Below, in pieces: positions 1-10,746 of a stretch of 64,000 bases of DNA. Each line of letters starts with the position of its first letter. Position 1 is the first letter of the stretch. The DNA is taken from the NCBI RefSeq assembly GCF_004361695.1, contig NZ_SNVW01000004.1, positions 124,001 to 188,000 of the forward strand, in the 5' to 3' direction. This DNA is from Curtobacterium flaccumfaciens. Lineage in GTDB: Bacteria > Actinomycetota > Actinomycetes > Actinomycetales > Microbacteriaceae. A model generated the notes under the pieces. The model was not told where the DNA came from and made no database searches. It was given only the letters and a program-made list of their open reading frames with translations. Position numbers and translations under genes: made by a program.

Positions 1-1305
1 CTGGAAGCGCTGCCGCTGCGAGTCCGACTCGGCCTCGGCGAACTTGCGCTCGATGTAGGGCATGACGCCCTCGAACCCGCTGGTGTAGCGCATCTCGCGA
101 CCGAACCGGTTGCGCCAGGACACCGACACCTGGAAGTCCTTGCCGGTGAGGATCGCTGCCTGCACCGACGGGTCGAGGCGGCTCCACGGGGTGTCGAGGT
201 CGAACCCGAGCTCCTTGCCGAGCCCGTCGAGCAGCTTCTCGAAGTACGAGTACAGGCCGCTCGTGCCGGTCCACGGCAGCAGCACGCCGTCACGCAGCGA
301 GGCCTCCGGGTCACCGAGCACGAGGTCGGGGTCGACCGACATGCGGGTACCGAGACCCGAGCACTCCGGGCAGGCACCGAACGGCGCGTTGAACGAGAAC
401 GTGCGGGGCTCGATCTCGGTCAGCGCGAGCGGGTGGTTGTTCGGGCAGGACAGGTTCTCGGAGTAGGTCCGGACGGCACCGGGCCCCTCGGCGTCGACGA
501 GGTCGATCGCCACCGTGCCGTCGGTCAGGCGCAGCGCCGTCTCGAGCGAGTCGGTGAGGCGTCCGAGGATGTCCTCGTTCGCGACCAGACGGTCGACGAT
601 CACCGAGATGTCGTGCTTGACCTGCTTCTTGAGCTTGGGCGGGTCACTGAGCTGGATCCGCTCGCCGTCCACGATCGCCCGGGCGTACCCGGACGCTGCG
701 AGCTCCTGGAAGAGGTCGACGAACTCGCCCTTCTTCTTCGAGATCACCGGCGCGAGCACCTGGAAGCGGGTCCCCGACTCGAACTCCATGAGCTGGTCGG
801 CGATCTGCTGCACGCTCTGCTTGCTGATCACCTCGCCGCAGACGGGGCAGTGCGGCACACCGATGCGCGCCCAGAGCAGGCGCATGTAGTCGTAGACCTC
901 GGTGATGGTGCCGACCGTCGAGCGCGGGTTCCGGTTCGTCGACTTCTGGTCGATCGACACCGCGGGCGAGAGCCCCTCGATGAAGTCGACGTCCGGACGG
1001 TCGACCTGCCCGAGGAACTGGCGCGCGTACGCGGACAGCGACTCGACGTAGCGGCGCTGCCCCTCGGCGAAGATCGTGTCGAACGCCAGCGAGGACTTAC
1101 CCGAACCGGACAGACCGGTGAACACGACGAGGGAGTCGCGCGGGATCTCGAGGTCGACGTCCCGCAGGTTGTGCACGCGGGCGCCGCGCACGCTGAGCGT
1201 GGAGGTGCTGTGGGGTGCCGTGCCGCCGGGGATGTGGAGGTCTGCGGGCTCACCGAAGGCGTTCCGGGCCGACGTCGAGGTACCGCGGTCAGAGGTGATG
1301 GTCAT
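1..1305 (-). CDS. uvrA: UvrABC excision nuclease subunit A (N-terminal part, cut by window edge)
   Basis: DNA-damage recognition ATPase of nucleotide excision repair. The first 435 residues are present and the rest lies beyond base 1. The Walker A motif GLSGSGKSS is at about residues 64-72, followed by the UvrA-typical stretch [26 protein letters not shown] pair near residue 153 starts the first zinc/insertion region and a CPEC pair comes later. The ATG at 1305 gives a leader of roughly 37 residues before the conserved [14 protein letters not shown] strand; other actinobacterial UvrA proteins often start closer to that strand, so a later start is possible, but no better start codon is obvious. 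It lies 48 bases downstream of a dehydrogenase gene that is itself coupled to uvrB. I saw no LexA-type SOS box upstream. Confidence 0.97.
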   Translation of the reverse strand, partial: MTITSDRGTSTSARNAFGEPADLHIPGGTAPHSTSTLSVRGARVHNLRDVDLEIPRDSLVVFTGLSGSGKSSLAFDTIFAEGQRRYVESLSAYARQFLGQVDRPDVDFIEGLSPAVSIDQKSTNRNPRSTVGTITEVYDYMRLLWARIGVPHCPVCGEVISKQSVQQIADQLMEFESGTRFQVLAPVISKKKGEFVDLFQELAASGYARAIVDGERIQLSDPPKLKKQVKHDISVIVDRLVANEDILGRLTDSLETALRLTDGTVAIDLVDAEGPGAVRTYSENLSCPNNHPLALTEIEPRTFSFNAPFGACPECSGLGTRMSVDPDLVLGDPEASLRDGVLLPWTGTSGLYSYFEKLLDGLGKELGFDLDTPWSRLDPSVQAAILTGKDFQVSVSWRNRFGREMRYTSGFEGVMPYIERKFAEAESDSQRQRFQ

Positions 1306-1353
1306 CGTCGTCGATTCTACGAAGCGGGACCGACATTCGGCCGTGATGGAGGA

Positions 1354-2293
1354 TCAGACGAGTGCGTCGAGAGCGAACGCGACGCCCGAGGCGCGCTCGC
1401 TGGCGGTCCAGAGTCGGGCTGCCTCGGTGCGGTCGTGCGCCCGTGGTTCGGCGCGGACCACGGTCGCGCGACCGCGCAGCTGCATCCACCCGGCTGGCCC
1501 CCAGTACTCCCCCGACCGCACACCGGGAGCGACCGCTGCGTGCACGAGTGGCTCGGCGCCGGCGTCCTTCCCCTGCACGAACAGGCGCTGCACGGACAAT
1601 CGCTGGGCGGCCGGCGACCGGACCGGGCGGATCCACGCCGGCTCGGAGCGCGACGGCGCGATCTCCGGACGGTCGGGTGCGAGCAGGTCGAGCGAGAGCC
1701 CCGGATGGGCGACGACACTCGACACCGGCGACCCGGCGTCGGCGAGGCGTTCGGCGAGCTCGAAGCCGAACAGCATCACGGCGAGCTTGCTCCGGCCGTA
1801 CTGCCGGTGGCTCGAGTAGCGCCCGGCGCCGAGCGGGTCGCGCCGGTCGAGACGGGCCCACCGGTGCGCGATCGACCCGAGGTGCACGACGCGGCCGCCG
1901 CGCTGCTCGAGCAACGGCAGGGTCCGTGCGGTCCACGCGAAGTGCCCGAGGTGGTTCGTGCCGATCTGCAGCTCGGTCCCCTGCGCGGTCGCCTGCCGTT
2001 CCGCCGCACCCACGACGCCGGCGTTGTTCACGATCGCGTCGACACCGTCCGGCTCGAGTCGAGCGAGCTCGTCCGCAGCCGCACGCACGCTGTCCAGGTC
2101 TGCCAGGTCGAGGTGCAGGTGCGCGAGGTCGGCACCGTCCACGTGGCGACGGATGCTCCGTTCCGCAGCAGCCGCGCGGCCGGCGTCACGGGTGGCGAGC
2201 ACCACGCGGTGGCCGGCCGCCGCGAGCTGTTCGGCGGCGTGGTAGCCGAGACCGGCGCTGGCGCCCGTGACGACGACGGTGCGGCGCACGGCC

Positions 2294-2304
<11 letters not shown>
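1354..2304 (-). CDS. Short-chain dehydrogenase/reductase, retinol-dehydrogenase-like
   Basis: A 316-residue Rossmann oxidoreductase of the SDR superfamily. The cofactor motif TGASAGLG is at residues 13-20, the structural NNAG at 93-96, the catalytic serine in HLGSIAH at about 144, and the YxxxK pair at Tyr169/Lys173. TRD at the end of the second strand (residues 38-40) fits an NADP(H)-preferring enzyme. The C-terminus is longer than in minimal SDRs and the substrate cannot be read from sequence. The start codon lies inside the end of uvrB (11-base overlap, 2294-2304), so translation is probably coupled to uvrB, and uvrA follows 48 bases later. Any link to DNA repair is only positional. Confidence 0.9.
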
Positions 2305-4378
<2,074 letters not shown>

Positions 4379-4534
4379 GTCCACCACGGTAGTCGGGACC
4401 GCCGACACCGGAGCCGCGTGCTCGCCCTCGGCGTATCGTCCACGGCAAGCTGCTTCCGAGTCGGCTGATAGTGACGCGGAATAGCCTCCGATCCGTTCAG
4501 CTCCCCGAATCGTTCTCACTCCCGAAGAGGCCCC
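4379..4534. promoter_or_regulatory. Divergent promoter region between uvrB and the MFS transporter
   Basis: This 156-base spacer must contain promoters for uvrB (left) and the transporter (right). No convincing TCGAAC-N4-GTTCGA SOS box is present; GAATCGTTC at 4507-4515 is only a partial match. A GAAGAGG stretch at 4523-4529 is a plausible ribosome binding site for the ATG at 4535. Confidence 0.5.
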
Positions 4535-5863
4535 ATGACGACGGCGACCCCCGCCGCACCGACGAAGGGCACCCCGTTCCGCGGACGCATCCGCGGGCGA
4601 GTGCTCGTCCTGCTGTGCTTCATGTACGCGATCTCGTACATCGACCGCACCAACATCTCGACCGCGCTTCCCCACATCACCGAGGACTTCGGCTTCAACG
4701 AGACGACGGCGGGGCTCATCGTCTCGGCCTTCGCCCTCCCCTACGCGCTGCTGCAGGTGTTCGGCGGCACCATCGCCGAGAAGTTCGGTCCGAGGAAGGC
4801 GCTCTTCGTCATCACGGTCGTCTGGGGCGTCGCCACCCTCTGGACGGGTTTCTCGGTCGGCTTCTGGACCCTGTTCGCCGCACGCGCGCTCCTCGGTCTC
4901 AGCGAGGCGGCGGCGTTCCCGGCCGCGACGCAGGCGATGAGCCGCTGGATCCCCCGCGACCGGAACGGCTTCGCGCAGGGCGTGGTGCACTCCGCCGCAC
5001 GGCTCGGCAACGCACTGGCCCCGCTCCTGGTCGCCTGGGTGATCGGCGCGACCGGCAGCTGGCGCTGGGCGTTCTTCGCGACCGCCGTCCTGTCGATCGC
5101 GTGGGCGATCGTCTGGTTCGTCTGGTTCCGGGACAAGCCGGAGGACACCGCCGGCATCCAGCAGGTCGAGCTCGACGAGCTCCCGCCCGTCGAGACCCGT
5201 GCGACCCGGCCGCCGGTGCCGTGGCGCACCCTCGCCCGGCAGATCCTGCCGGTGACCTTCGTCGACTTCGGCTACGGCTGGGTCCTCTGGGTGTTCCTCA
5301 CCTGGATCCCGACCTTCCTCAGCTCGACCTTCGGCCTGCCGATCAGCCAGTTCGCCCTCTTCACGACGCTCGTGCTGCTCGCCGGGGTCGTCGGCGACAC
5401 CGTGGGTGGCATGCTCAGCGACCGGATCATCCACCGCGGGGGCAACACCCGCAACGCCCGCCGCGTGATCCTCGTCATCGGGCTGGGCGGCTCGCTCGTC
5501 TGCCTCATCCCGCTCGTCATCGGACAGGGGCTGGTCGTCGCGACGATCTCGCTCGCGCTGTCGTTCTTCTTCCTGGAGCTCTGCAACGCGAACCTCTGGG
5601 CGATCCCGATGGACGTCGCCCCGCAGTGGTCCGGCACCGCGTCCGGCTTCATGAACACGGGCTTCGGCGTCGCCGGCGTCGTGTCCCCGATCGTCTTCGG
5701 CGTCCTCATCGACACGACCGGCTGGCAGATCCCCTTCGCACTCTCGTGCGTCCTGCTCGGGGCCGCCGCGGTGGTCGCCTGGTTCATGAAGCCGCAGCGC
5801 CTCACGTCGACGGACGGCGTCCTCGAGATCGGCACGCCGACGGCGGAGCAGCCCTCCGCCTGA
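4535..5863 (+). CDS. MFS transporter, anion:cation symporter (ACS) type
   Basis: A 442-residue inner-membrane transporter with about 12 predicted helices. After a short cytoplasmic start, the first helix ([18 protein letters not shown]) carries the YxDR pattern typical of the ACS family, whose members carry hexuronates, glucarate, galactonate, 4-hydroxyphenylacetate or phthalate with protons. The loop 2/3 motif is [14 protein letters not shown], and a charged cytoplasmic loop around residues 205-225 separates the two six-helix halves. The real substrate cannot be deduced because no catabolic gene lies next to it. It is one of few plus-strand genes here, flanked by uvrB (divergent) and the acyltransferase (convergent), consistent with an accessory insertion. 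Confidence 0.92.
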   Translation: MTTATPAAPTKGTPFRGRIRGRVLVLLCFMYAISYIDRTNISTALPHITEDFGFNETTAGLIVSAFALPYALLQVFGGTIAEKFGPRKALFVITVVWGVATLWTGFSVGFWTLFAARALLGLSEAAAFPAATQAMSRWIPRDRNGFAQGVVHSAARLGNALAPLLVAWVIGATGSWRWAFFATAVLSIAWAIVWFVWFRDKPEDTAGIQQVELDELPPVETRATRPPVPWRTLARQILPVTFVDFGYGWVLWVFLTWIPTFLSSTFGLPISQFALFTTLVLLAGVVGDTVGGMLSDRIIHRGGNTRNARRVILVIGLGGSLVCLIPLVIGQGLVVATISLALSFFFLELCNANLWAIPMDVAPQWSGTASGFMNTGFGVAGVVSPIVFGVLIDTTGWQIPFALSCVLLGAAAVVAWFMKPQRLTSTDGVLEIGTPTAEQPSA

Positions 5864-5873
5864 CCGGTAGCCC

Positions 5874-5908
5874 GGTGCCCGTTCCGCGCGAAGGTGCCCG
5901 TTCCGCGC
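5874..5908. repeat. Two direct copies of GGTGCCCGTTCCGCGC
   Basis: The 16-base sequence GGTGCCCGTTCCGCGC occurs at 5874-5889 and again at 5893-5908, spaced 19 bases apart. It lies 11 bases after the MFS stop codon and just before a long hairpin. Function unknown. Confidence 0.85.
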
Positions 5909-5920
5909 ACAGGAGGCAGC

Positions 5921-5963
5921 ATCGCGCATAGGGAGACCGAAGATCGGTCTCCCTATGCGCGAT
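5921..5963. terminator. 20-bp perfect hairpin between convergent genes
   Basis: Arms 5921-5940 (ATCGCGCATAGGGAGACCGA) and 5944-5963 are exact reverse complements around the 3-base loop AGA. The position after the MFS stop, in a convergent spacer, suits a bidirectional transcription terminator. There is no T-run, as is common for terminators in very GC-rich actinobacteria. A mobile palindromic repeat is the alternative. Confidence 0.7.
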
Positions 5964-6007
5964 CCCGCTTTCCACGTCGGTTGCGATGGGCGGGAACGCA
6001 CCACGCT

Positions 6008-6055
6008 GACGGCCTGGAGGCGCGGTGCCAGCCCGCCACGCGCCTCCAGGCCGTC
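6008..6055. repeat. Inverted repeat of the CTGGAGGC family (17-bp arms)
   Basis: Arms GACGGCCTGGAGGCGCG (6008-6024) and its exact reverse complement (6039-6055) flank a 14-base loop. The same core occurs in the hairpin after pyk and the palindrome after trpA. It lies between the convergent MFS and acyltransferase genes, so it may also terminate transcription. Confidence 0.85.
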
Positions 6056-6142
6056 ACCACTCGCCCGCGCACCGTGCGAACCCGGGCCGCGCCCCTCGCA
6101 CCGTGCGATGCACGCCCGCGCCCGCGCGCACGCACGCCGCGC

Positions 6143-7438
6143 TCAGCGCGCTGCGCGCCGCCCCACGTCGTCGGTCTCGCCGACCAGCGCGTCGTCCGGC
6201 TCCACCGGCTCCGGCGACCGCGGCGCAGGCCCTGGCGCAGGCGCAGGCGCGACCGCAGCCGATCCCGCACCGCCCGCGACCGCACCGCGCTTCCGCGCAC
6301 GAGCCTCCCGCTGCCCGCGCGACGCGAGCGACGGCCGCCCCGTGAGCGGCACGGACAGCGGCGTCCAGCGGAACAGCTCCGTCACCGCGACGGACAGCAC
6401 GAGCACGAGCAGGTAGGTCACGAGCGTGAGCCACGGCTTCGGCACGACCCGCTCGAGCCAGCTGTCGCCGGAGAGCAGGATCCAGATCATGAACGGGTGG
6501 CTCAGGAAGATGCCGAACGACCGGTCCGAGCCGTAGCCGACGACGCGGGCGAGGGGGCTCCCGGGGCGACGTCGGTCGGCCCACCGCGCACCGATCGCGA
6601 GGAAGCCGACGAACACGGCGGTGCTCCAGACCACCTGGACCGGCTGGAGCGGGGTGCCGGCGGCGTAGAGCGACTGCCCGAGGCCGACCTGCAGTGCCCA
6701 GACGCCGAGCGTGAGCACGCCGGTGCCGGCGAAGCCCCAGAGGACGGCGGCCCGGTGCACCCGGATGAACCGGAGGAACCCGTCGGCGTGGTCGGCGGCG
6801 ATCGCACCGGACACGATGAAGAACACGTACGAGAAGAAGAACTGCTTCTGGTACCCCTGCATCCAGGCGTCGCTCGCGGGGAAGTACTTGTACCCGGCGA
6901 AGACGACGAGCTGCAGCACGAGCGACACGACGAGGACGGTGACGTGGTGACCGCGGGTCGTCCGGACGAGCCAGGCGATCACGGGCAGCAGCAGGTACAC
7001 CTGCATCGTCACGAGCAGGAAGTACAGGTGGTACCACGAGGTGCCGGTGACGATCCCCTCGGCGAGGGTGCGGACGAGGTCGGGGACGTCGCCGCGGCGG
7101 GTGGCGTCGAGGAGCCAGGACGACCCGACGTAGACGAACGACCACGCCAGGTACGGCACACCGACGAGCAGGAACCGCTTCGGCCAGAACTGCGCCATCG
7201 GGCGCGGGCGGAGCGTGTAGCTGTAGACGAGGACGAACGCGGTGAGCGAGAAGAACACCAGGCGCGTGAAGTGCAGCAGGCCGAGCAGGGCGTTCAACGG
7301 CACGTCGTCGCTCGCCACGGTGTGGCTCGTGGTGTGGACGCCGATCACGCACGCGAAGGTCAGGATGCGGAGGACGTCGACCTCGTAGAGGTGCCGGGGC
7401 TTCCCCTCGGCGGTGCGGGTCGGGGTCTGCTCGCTCAC
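6143..7438 (-). CDS. Membrane acyltransferase, acyltransferase-3 (OafA-like) family
   Basis: A 431-residue polytopic membrane protein that probably moves an acyl group onto a carbohydrate or other surface molecule. The family signature R-x10-H is present in RILTFACVIGVH at about residues 24-35, inside the first membrane helix. About ten hydrophobic helices follow, including LLFVTMQ-like and FFFSYVFFIVSGA segments. The last ~45 residues are a Pro/Ala/Arg-rich cytoplasmic tail (APAPAPGPAPRSPEP), which is variable in this family. The GTG start at 7438 overlaps the ligase stop as GTGA, so translation is coupled to the acyl-CoA ligase. The acceptor is unknown. Confidence 0.88.
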   Translation of the reverse strand: MSEQTPTRTAEGKPRHLYEVDVLRILTFACVIGVHTTSHTVASDDVPLNALLGLLHFTRLVFFSLTAFVLVYSYTLRPRPMAQFWPKRFLLVGVPYLAWSFVYVGSSWLLDATRRGDVPDLVRTLAEGIVTGTSWYHLYFLLVTMQVYLLLPVIAWLVRTTRGHHVTVLVVSLVLQLVVFAGYKYFPASDAWMQGYQKQFFFSYVFFIVSGAIAADHADGFLRFIRVHRAAVLWGFAGTGVLTLGVWALQVGLGQSLYAAGTPLQPVQVVWSTAVFVGFLAIGARWADRRRPGSPLARVVGYGSDRSFGIFLSHPFMIWILLSGDSWLERVVPKPWLTLVTYLLVLVLSVAVTELFRWTPLSVPLTGRPSLASRGQREARARKRGAVAGGAGSAAVAPAPAPGPAPRSPEPVEPDDALVGETDDVGRRAAR

Positions 7439-8943
7439 GCGTGCTCCGCCATGGTGCGCACCTTCGCCCGCTGGACCTTCCCGGTCGGCGCACGTGGCAG
7501 GTCCGGCACGACGACGATCTCGACCGGACGACGGAAGCGCGTGAGCCGGGCCTCGGCACGCGCGGTGAGGTCGGCGACGAGCGCGTCCGCGTCGATCGAC
7601 TCGCCGGGTTCGGTGGGCTGCGGGATCACGTACGCGATCGGCACCGCGCCGAGGACGTCGTGCGGGCGTCCGACGACGACGGCCTCGAGCACCCGGTCGT
7701 CCCCGAGCAGCACGTCCTCGACCTCGGACGGGTAGACCTTCTCGCCGCCGCGGTTGATCACGTCGTCGGAGCGGCCGGCGAGCGAGACCCAGCCGTCCTC
7801 CGAGACGGAACCGACGTCGCCCGTGCTGAGCCACCCGTCGGCGTCGAAGCGCTCGGCGGCGCGGCCGAACAGGTACCGGTGCACGATGCCCTCGCCCCGG
7901 ACCCACAGCGCGCCGACCTCGCCCGCGGGCAGGACGGTGCCGTCCTCGCCCCGGACCTGCACCTCGGAGCCGACGGGCACGCCGACCGTCCCGACCCGGG
8001 CCGGAGCTCCGAGTGGTGTGGCGGTGATCTGCGAGGCTCCCTCGGTCATCCCCCAGCTGACCACGAGCGGCACGTCCCCGAGCGCCACGCGGACCGGGTC
8101 CGGCAGCGGTGCCGAGGCGCTGCGCACGAAGCGCAGCCCGGGCGGGAACGCGAGCGGCCCGGTCTTCGCGAGGACGGCGAGGATCGCCGGCACCGCGTTG
8201 AGCCACGTGATCCGGCGCTCGGCCAGCAGCTCCCAGAACCCGGTCCGGCTGAACCGGCGGTCGAGCACGAGCGTCGCGCCGGCGACGAGCGTCGCCAGCA
8301 GGCCGACCACCTCGGCGTTGACGTGGAAGAGGGGCAGCGAGTTGAACCCGCGGTCCTCGGGCGTGAGCGCGTTGTGGCGTGCGACGGCGCGCGCCACGAA
8401 CAGCAGCTGCGACTCCGGCAGCTCGACACCCTTCGGCGTGCCGGTCGACCCGGAGGTGAAGAGCACGACGGACCCCTCGCCCGGTGCGTCCGGACCCTCC
8501 GACGGCAGGTCGCCGTCGCGGACGCCGGCCGGGAGGAACGTGGCCGCGTCGATCCCGCTGGCGGGCGCCCCGGAGACGGTCGCGTCCACGGCACGGTCCG
8601 ACACCACGATCGAGGCACCGCCGATCAGGTCGGCGAGACGGCCGGGTTCGGTGGTCGGCTGGCCGGTGTCCACGGGGACCGCTCGGCGCCCGGAGGCGAC
8701 GGCGGCGAGGTGCACGACGGCGAACGCGAGCGGGTCACCGAGGTCGACGAGGACCGCGCCGGACGGGGCGACGCCGATCGCGTCGAACGTGGCGGACCAC
8801 GCGGTGACGGCGTCGTCGAGGGCGCGGTAGGTCAGGACGCGGTCGCTGCGCGCGTCCTCGAGGTAGGTGCGCCCGCCGTCCTGCGCCGCACGGACGCTGA
8901 TGACCGAGCGCAGGTCGGGTCGTTCTTCGCCGGCTCGCTGCAC
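7435..8943 (-). CDS. AMP-forming acyl-CoA synthetase/ligase (ANL family)
   Basis: A 502-residue enzyme expected to activate a carboxylic acid as acyl-AMP and then acyl-CoA. Core motifs are intact: A3 LFTSGSTGTPKGVEL, A5 SWGMTEGASQ, A7 WLSTGDVG followed by the hinge LAGRSDDVINRGGEKVYPSEVE, and the catalytic lysine in PTGKVQRAK near the C-terminus. The GTG at 8943 (VQRAGEERP) is the first start after the hydrolase stop at 8988; earlier starts would lie inside that gene. The 4-base overlap with the acyltransferase suggests the acyl-CoA product feeds it. Length and motifs fit a small- or medium-chain ligase; the exact acid is unknown. Confidence 0.9.
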   Translation of the reverse strand: MQRAGEERPDLRSVISVRAAQDGGRTYLEDARSDRVLTYRALDDAVTAWSATFDAIGVAPSGAVLVDLGDPLAFAVVHLAAVASGRRAVPVDTGQPTTEPGRLADLIGGASIVVSDRAVDATVSGAPASGIDAATFLPAGVRDGDLPSEGPDAPGEGSVVLFTSGSTGTPKGVELPESQLLFVARAVARHNALTPEDRGFNSLPLFHVNAEVVGLLATLVAGATLVLDRRFSRTGFWELLAERRITWLNAVPAILAVLAKTGPLAFPPGLRFVRSASAPLPDPVRVALGDVPLVVSWGMTEGASQITATPLGAPARVGTVGVPVGSEVQVRGEDGTVLPAGEVGALWVRGEGIVHRYLFGRAAERFDADGWLSTGDVGSVSEDGWVSLAGRSDDVINRGGEKVYPSEVEDVLLGDDRVLEAVVVGRPHDVLGAVPIAYVIPQPTEPGESIDADALVADLTARAEARLTRFRRPVEIVVVPDLPRAPTGKVQRAKVRTMAEHA

Positions 8944-8987
8944 GGTCTCAGGGTATTGCTCGTTCCTATGTCCGTTCCGAGCAGGAC

Positions 8988-10052
8988 TCAGGGCGCGGTC
9001 GTCGCCCCGGTGGTCGCTGCCGGCGTCGGTTCGGCCGGGAACCGGCTGAGGAGCCACTGCCAGAGCGGGAGCATCCGGGGCGTGCCGTCCTGTCCGAGCG
9101 GCGTCGAGTCCTTGATGATCCGCGAGTGCGACTCCGACGGTGTCCCCACCCGGATGTCCGTCAGGATCGCGTGGGGGTCACCGCCGGTGCCCGGTGGCGC
9201 GGTGTCGGTGCGGAAGGGGCCGTTCTCGCCGTCGAGGCCGAGCACGGTCCACGACCCCCGGATCCGCGGCCCGAAGACGTCGCGGACGTCGTCGACGGCG
9301 TACATCCGGTCGACGGGTGTCCTGCCGGGCCGGTCCATCCACGCGGCGTGCTCCGCACCGAGCGACTCCACCGGCGATGAGAACATCAGCGCCCCGCGCA
9401 CCGAGCGGATGTGGGAGATGTACGCGGCCTCACCCCCGCCCTGCGAGTGGCCGGCGACGACGATGTCGTTCCACGCGATGTCGCGGTCGTCGCGCACGAA
9501 GCGACCCCAGCCGCCGTCGGGGTCGTGGTCCTCGAGGTACGCGACGGCGTCGCGGAACCGGGACACGATCGATCCCGAGGGCCGCACCGAGCTGAACGAC
9601 GACGGTCGGCTGCCGTCGAACCGGTTGCGCTGGACCTGGCCGTAGCACTGCGGGTCGGCCTCGCACGTGCCGGAGAGGGTCTTGCCGAGGTTCCAGTAGT
9701 CGAGTCCGAGCACGTGGTAGCCGTCCTGCAGCGCGGTGCTGAGGAACAGTTGGTAGTCGGCGGGCTTCGCACGGGTCGCGGGCAGGAACAGCAGCAACGG
9801 CCCCTGGGCGTCCGTGCGGGCGGCGAAGTCGTCGCGGTTCGGTTCGAGCCGCTGCCCGTTGATCGTGCCGAGACGGAACCGGTGGAACTCGCCCTCCGGT
9901 CCGTGCTCGTCGCCGTGCGGCCGGTCGGCGGCGGCCACCCGACCGTGCTGTTCGACGCGCTGCCCGCCGAGCACGTTTGCGGCGACGAGGCTCGCACCGC
10001 CGATCGCGATCAGCAGGACGGCCGCGAGGACGAGGAGCACCCGGTGCTTCAT
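8988..10052 (-). CDS. Membrane-anchored or secreted alpha/beta hydrolase
   Basis: A 354-residue protein starting MKHRVLLVLAAVLLIAIGGAS, a short basic end plus one hydrophobic helix, so it is either exported or anchored. The nucleophile elbow GHSQGGG marks an alpha/beta-hydrolase fold. A candidate acid is the Asp of YAVDDVRD and a candidate histidine lies in DPHAIL or SESHSR near the C-terminus. Two cysteines in TCEADPQCYG could form a disulfide outside the cell. The ATG at 10052 overlaps the coaE stop as ATGA, so I prefer it to an in-frame ATG six codons upstream. It is followed after 44 bases by the acyl-CoA ligase. Substrate unknown; esterase or lipase activity is an inference from fold. 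Confidence 0.8.
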   Translation of the reverse strand: MKHRVLLVLAAVLLIAIGGASLVAANVLGGQRVEQHGRVAAADRPHGDEHGPEGEFHRFRLGTINGQRLEPNRDDFAARTDAQGPLLLFLPATRAKPADYQLFLSTALQDGYHVLGLDYWNLGKTLSGTCEADPQCYGQVQRNRFDGSRPSSFSSVRPSGSIVSRFRDAVAYLEDHDPDGGWGRFVRDDRDIAWNDIVVAGHSQGGGEAAYISHIRSVRGALMFSSPVESLGAEHAAWMDRPGRTPVDRMYAVDDVRDVFGPRIRGSWTVLGLDGENGPFRTDTAPPGTGGDPHAILTDIRVGTPSESHSRIIKDSTPLGQDGTPRMLPLWQWLLSRFPAEPTPAATTGATTAP

Positions 10053-10651
10053 CGGGTGAGGCGCTCCCACACGGCGTCGGCCGATCGGATCGTGTCGTCG
10101 AGCGTGCCGGTGGCGTCGACGACGTGGTCGGCCAGGGCGAGGCGTTCGGCGTCGGTCGCCTGGGCGGAGACGCGGCGCTCGGCCTCGTCACGGGGCATGC
10201 CGCGGTGCGCCACGAGCCGCTCGATCCGCTGCGCCGCCGGAGCGTCCACGACCACGACGGCATCGAAGTGCAGCGGGCGGCTCCCGCGAGCCTCGGCGAG
10301 GAGCGGGACGTCGTAGACGACGACGGCCTCGGGGTCGGCAGCCTCGGCGGCGTCGAACGCCTGCTGGGCGAGCCGCCAGACCTCCGGGTGGGTGATCGCC
10401 TCGAGGTCCTTGCGGGCGGCCGCGTCGGCGAACACGATCGCGCCGAGGGCCGGCCGGTCGAGCGAACCGTCCGCCGCGATCACGCCGGGGCCGAACCGCT
10501 CGGCCACCTGCGCGAGCCCCCGGCTGCCCGGAGCGACGGCGTCACGGGCGAGCCGGTCCGCGTCCACGACGACGGCCCCGTGCTCCGCCCACCGAGCGGA
10601 GACCGTCGACTTGCCCGCGGCGATGCCGCCTGTGAGACCGATGATGCGCAC
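10049..10651 (-). CDS. coaE: Dephospho-CoA kinase
   Basis: Last step of coenzyme A synthesis: ATP-dependent phosphorylation of the ribose 3'-hydroxyl of dephospho-CoA. The 200-residue protein begins with GTG (VRIIGLTGGIAAGKST), placing the P-loop at residues 5-15. DADRLARDAV and the lid residues in HRGMPRDEAERR fit the family. Many actinobacterial CoaE proteins carry a C-terminal GrpB-like domain; this one does not. It lies downstream of rpsA, a conserved order, after a hairpin that probably ends the rpsA message, and its stop overlaps the hydrolase start. Starting further upstream would run into that hairpin. Confidence 0.95.
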   Translation of the reverse strand: MRIIGLTGGIAAGKSTVSARWAEHGAVVVDADRLARDAVAPGSRGLAQVAERFGPGVIAADGSLDRPALGAIVFADAAARKDLEAITHPEVWRLAQQAFDAAEAADPEAVVVYDVPLLAEARGSRPLHFDAVVVVDAPAAQRIERLVAHRGMPRDEAERRVSAQATDAERLALADHVVDATGTLDDTIRSADAVWERLTR

Positions 10652-10686
10652 GGTCTCCAGCGTAGCGAGCGCGCCTGCCGGAACGG

Positions 10687-10728
10687 CCGGAAGCCCGGCA
10701 CCCCTTCTCAGGGATGCCGGGCTTCCGG
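10687..10728 (-). terminator. rpsA terminator hairpin
   Basis: Arms CCGGAAGCCCGGCA (10687-10700) and its exact complement (10715-10728) form a 14-bp stem with a further CCCT/AGGG pairing in the loop. It begins 19 bases after the rpsA stop codon and lies before coaE. There is no U-tract. Confidence 0.75.
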
Positions 10729-10746
10729 AACGGACGAGCCGCTCGA

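Noticed and set aside
4507..4515. LexA SOS box upstream of uvrB
   Set aside because: GAATCGTTC matches only part of the actinobacterial TCGAAC-N4-GTTCGA site and lies on the MFS side of the spacer.
4379..6004. Upstream extension of the uvrB frame by over 500 residues
   Set aside because: No UvrB homology, and it runs antisense across the MFS transporter, which has clear membrane helices; the ATG at 4378 gives the normal N-terminus.
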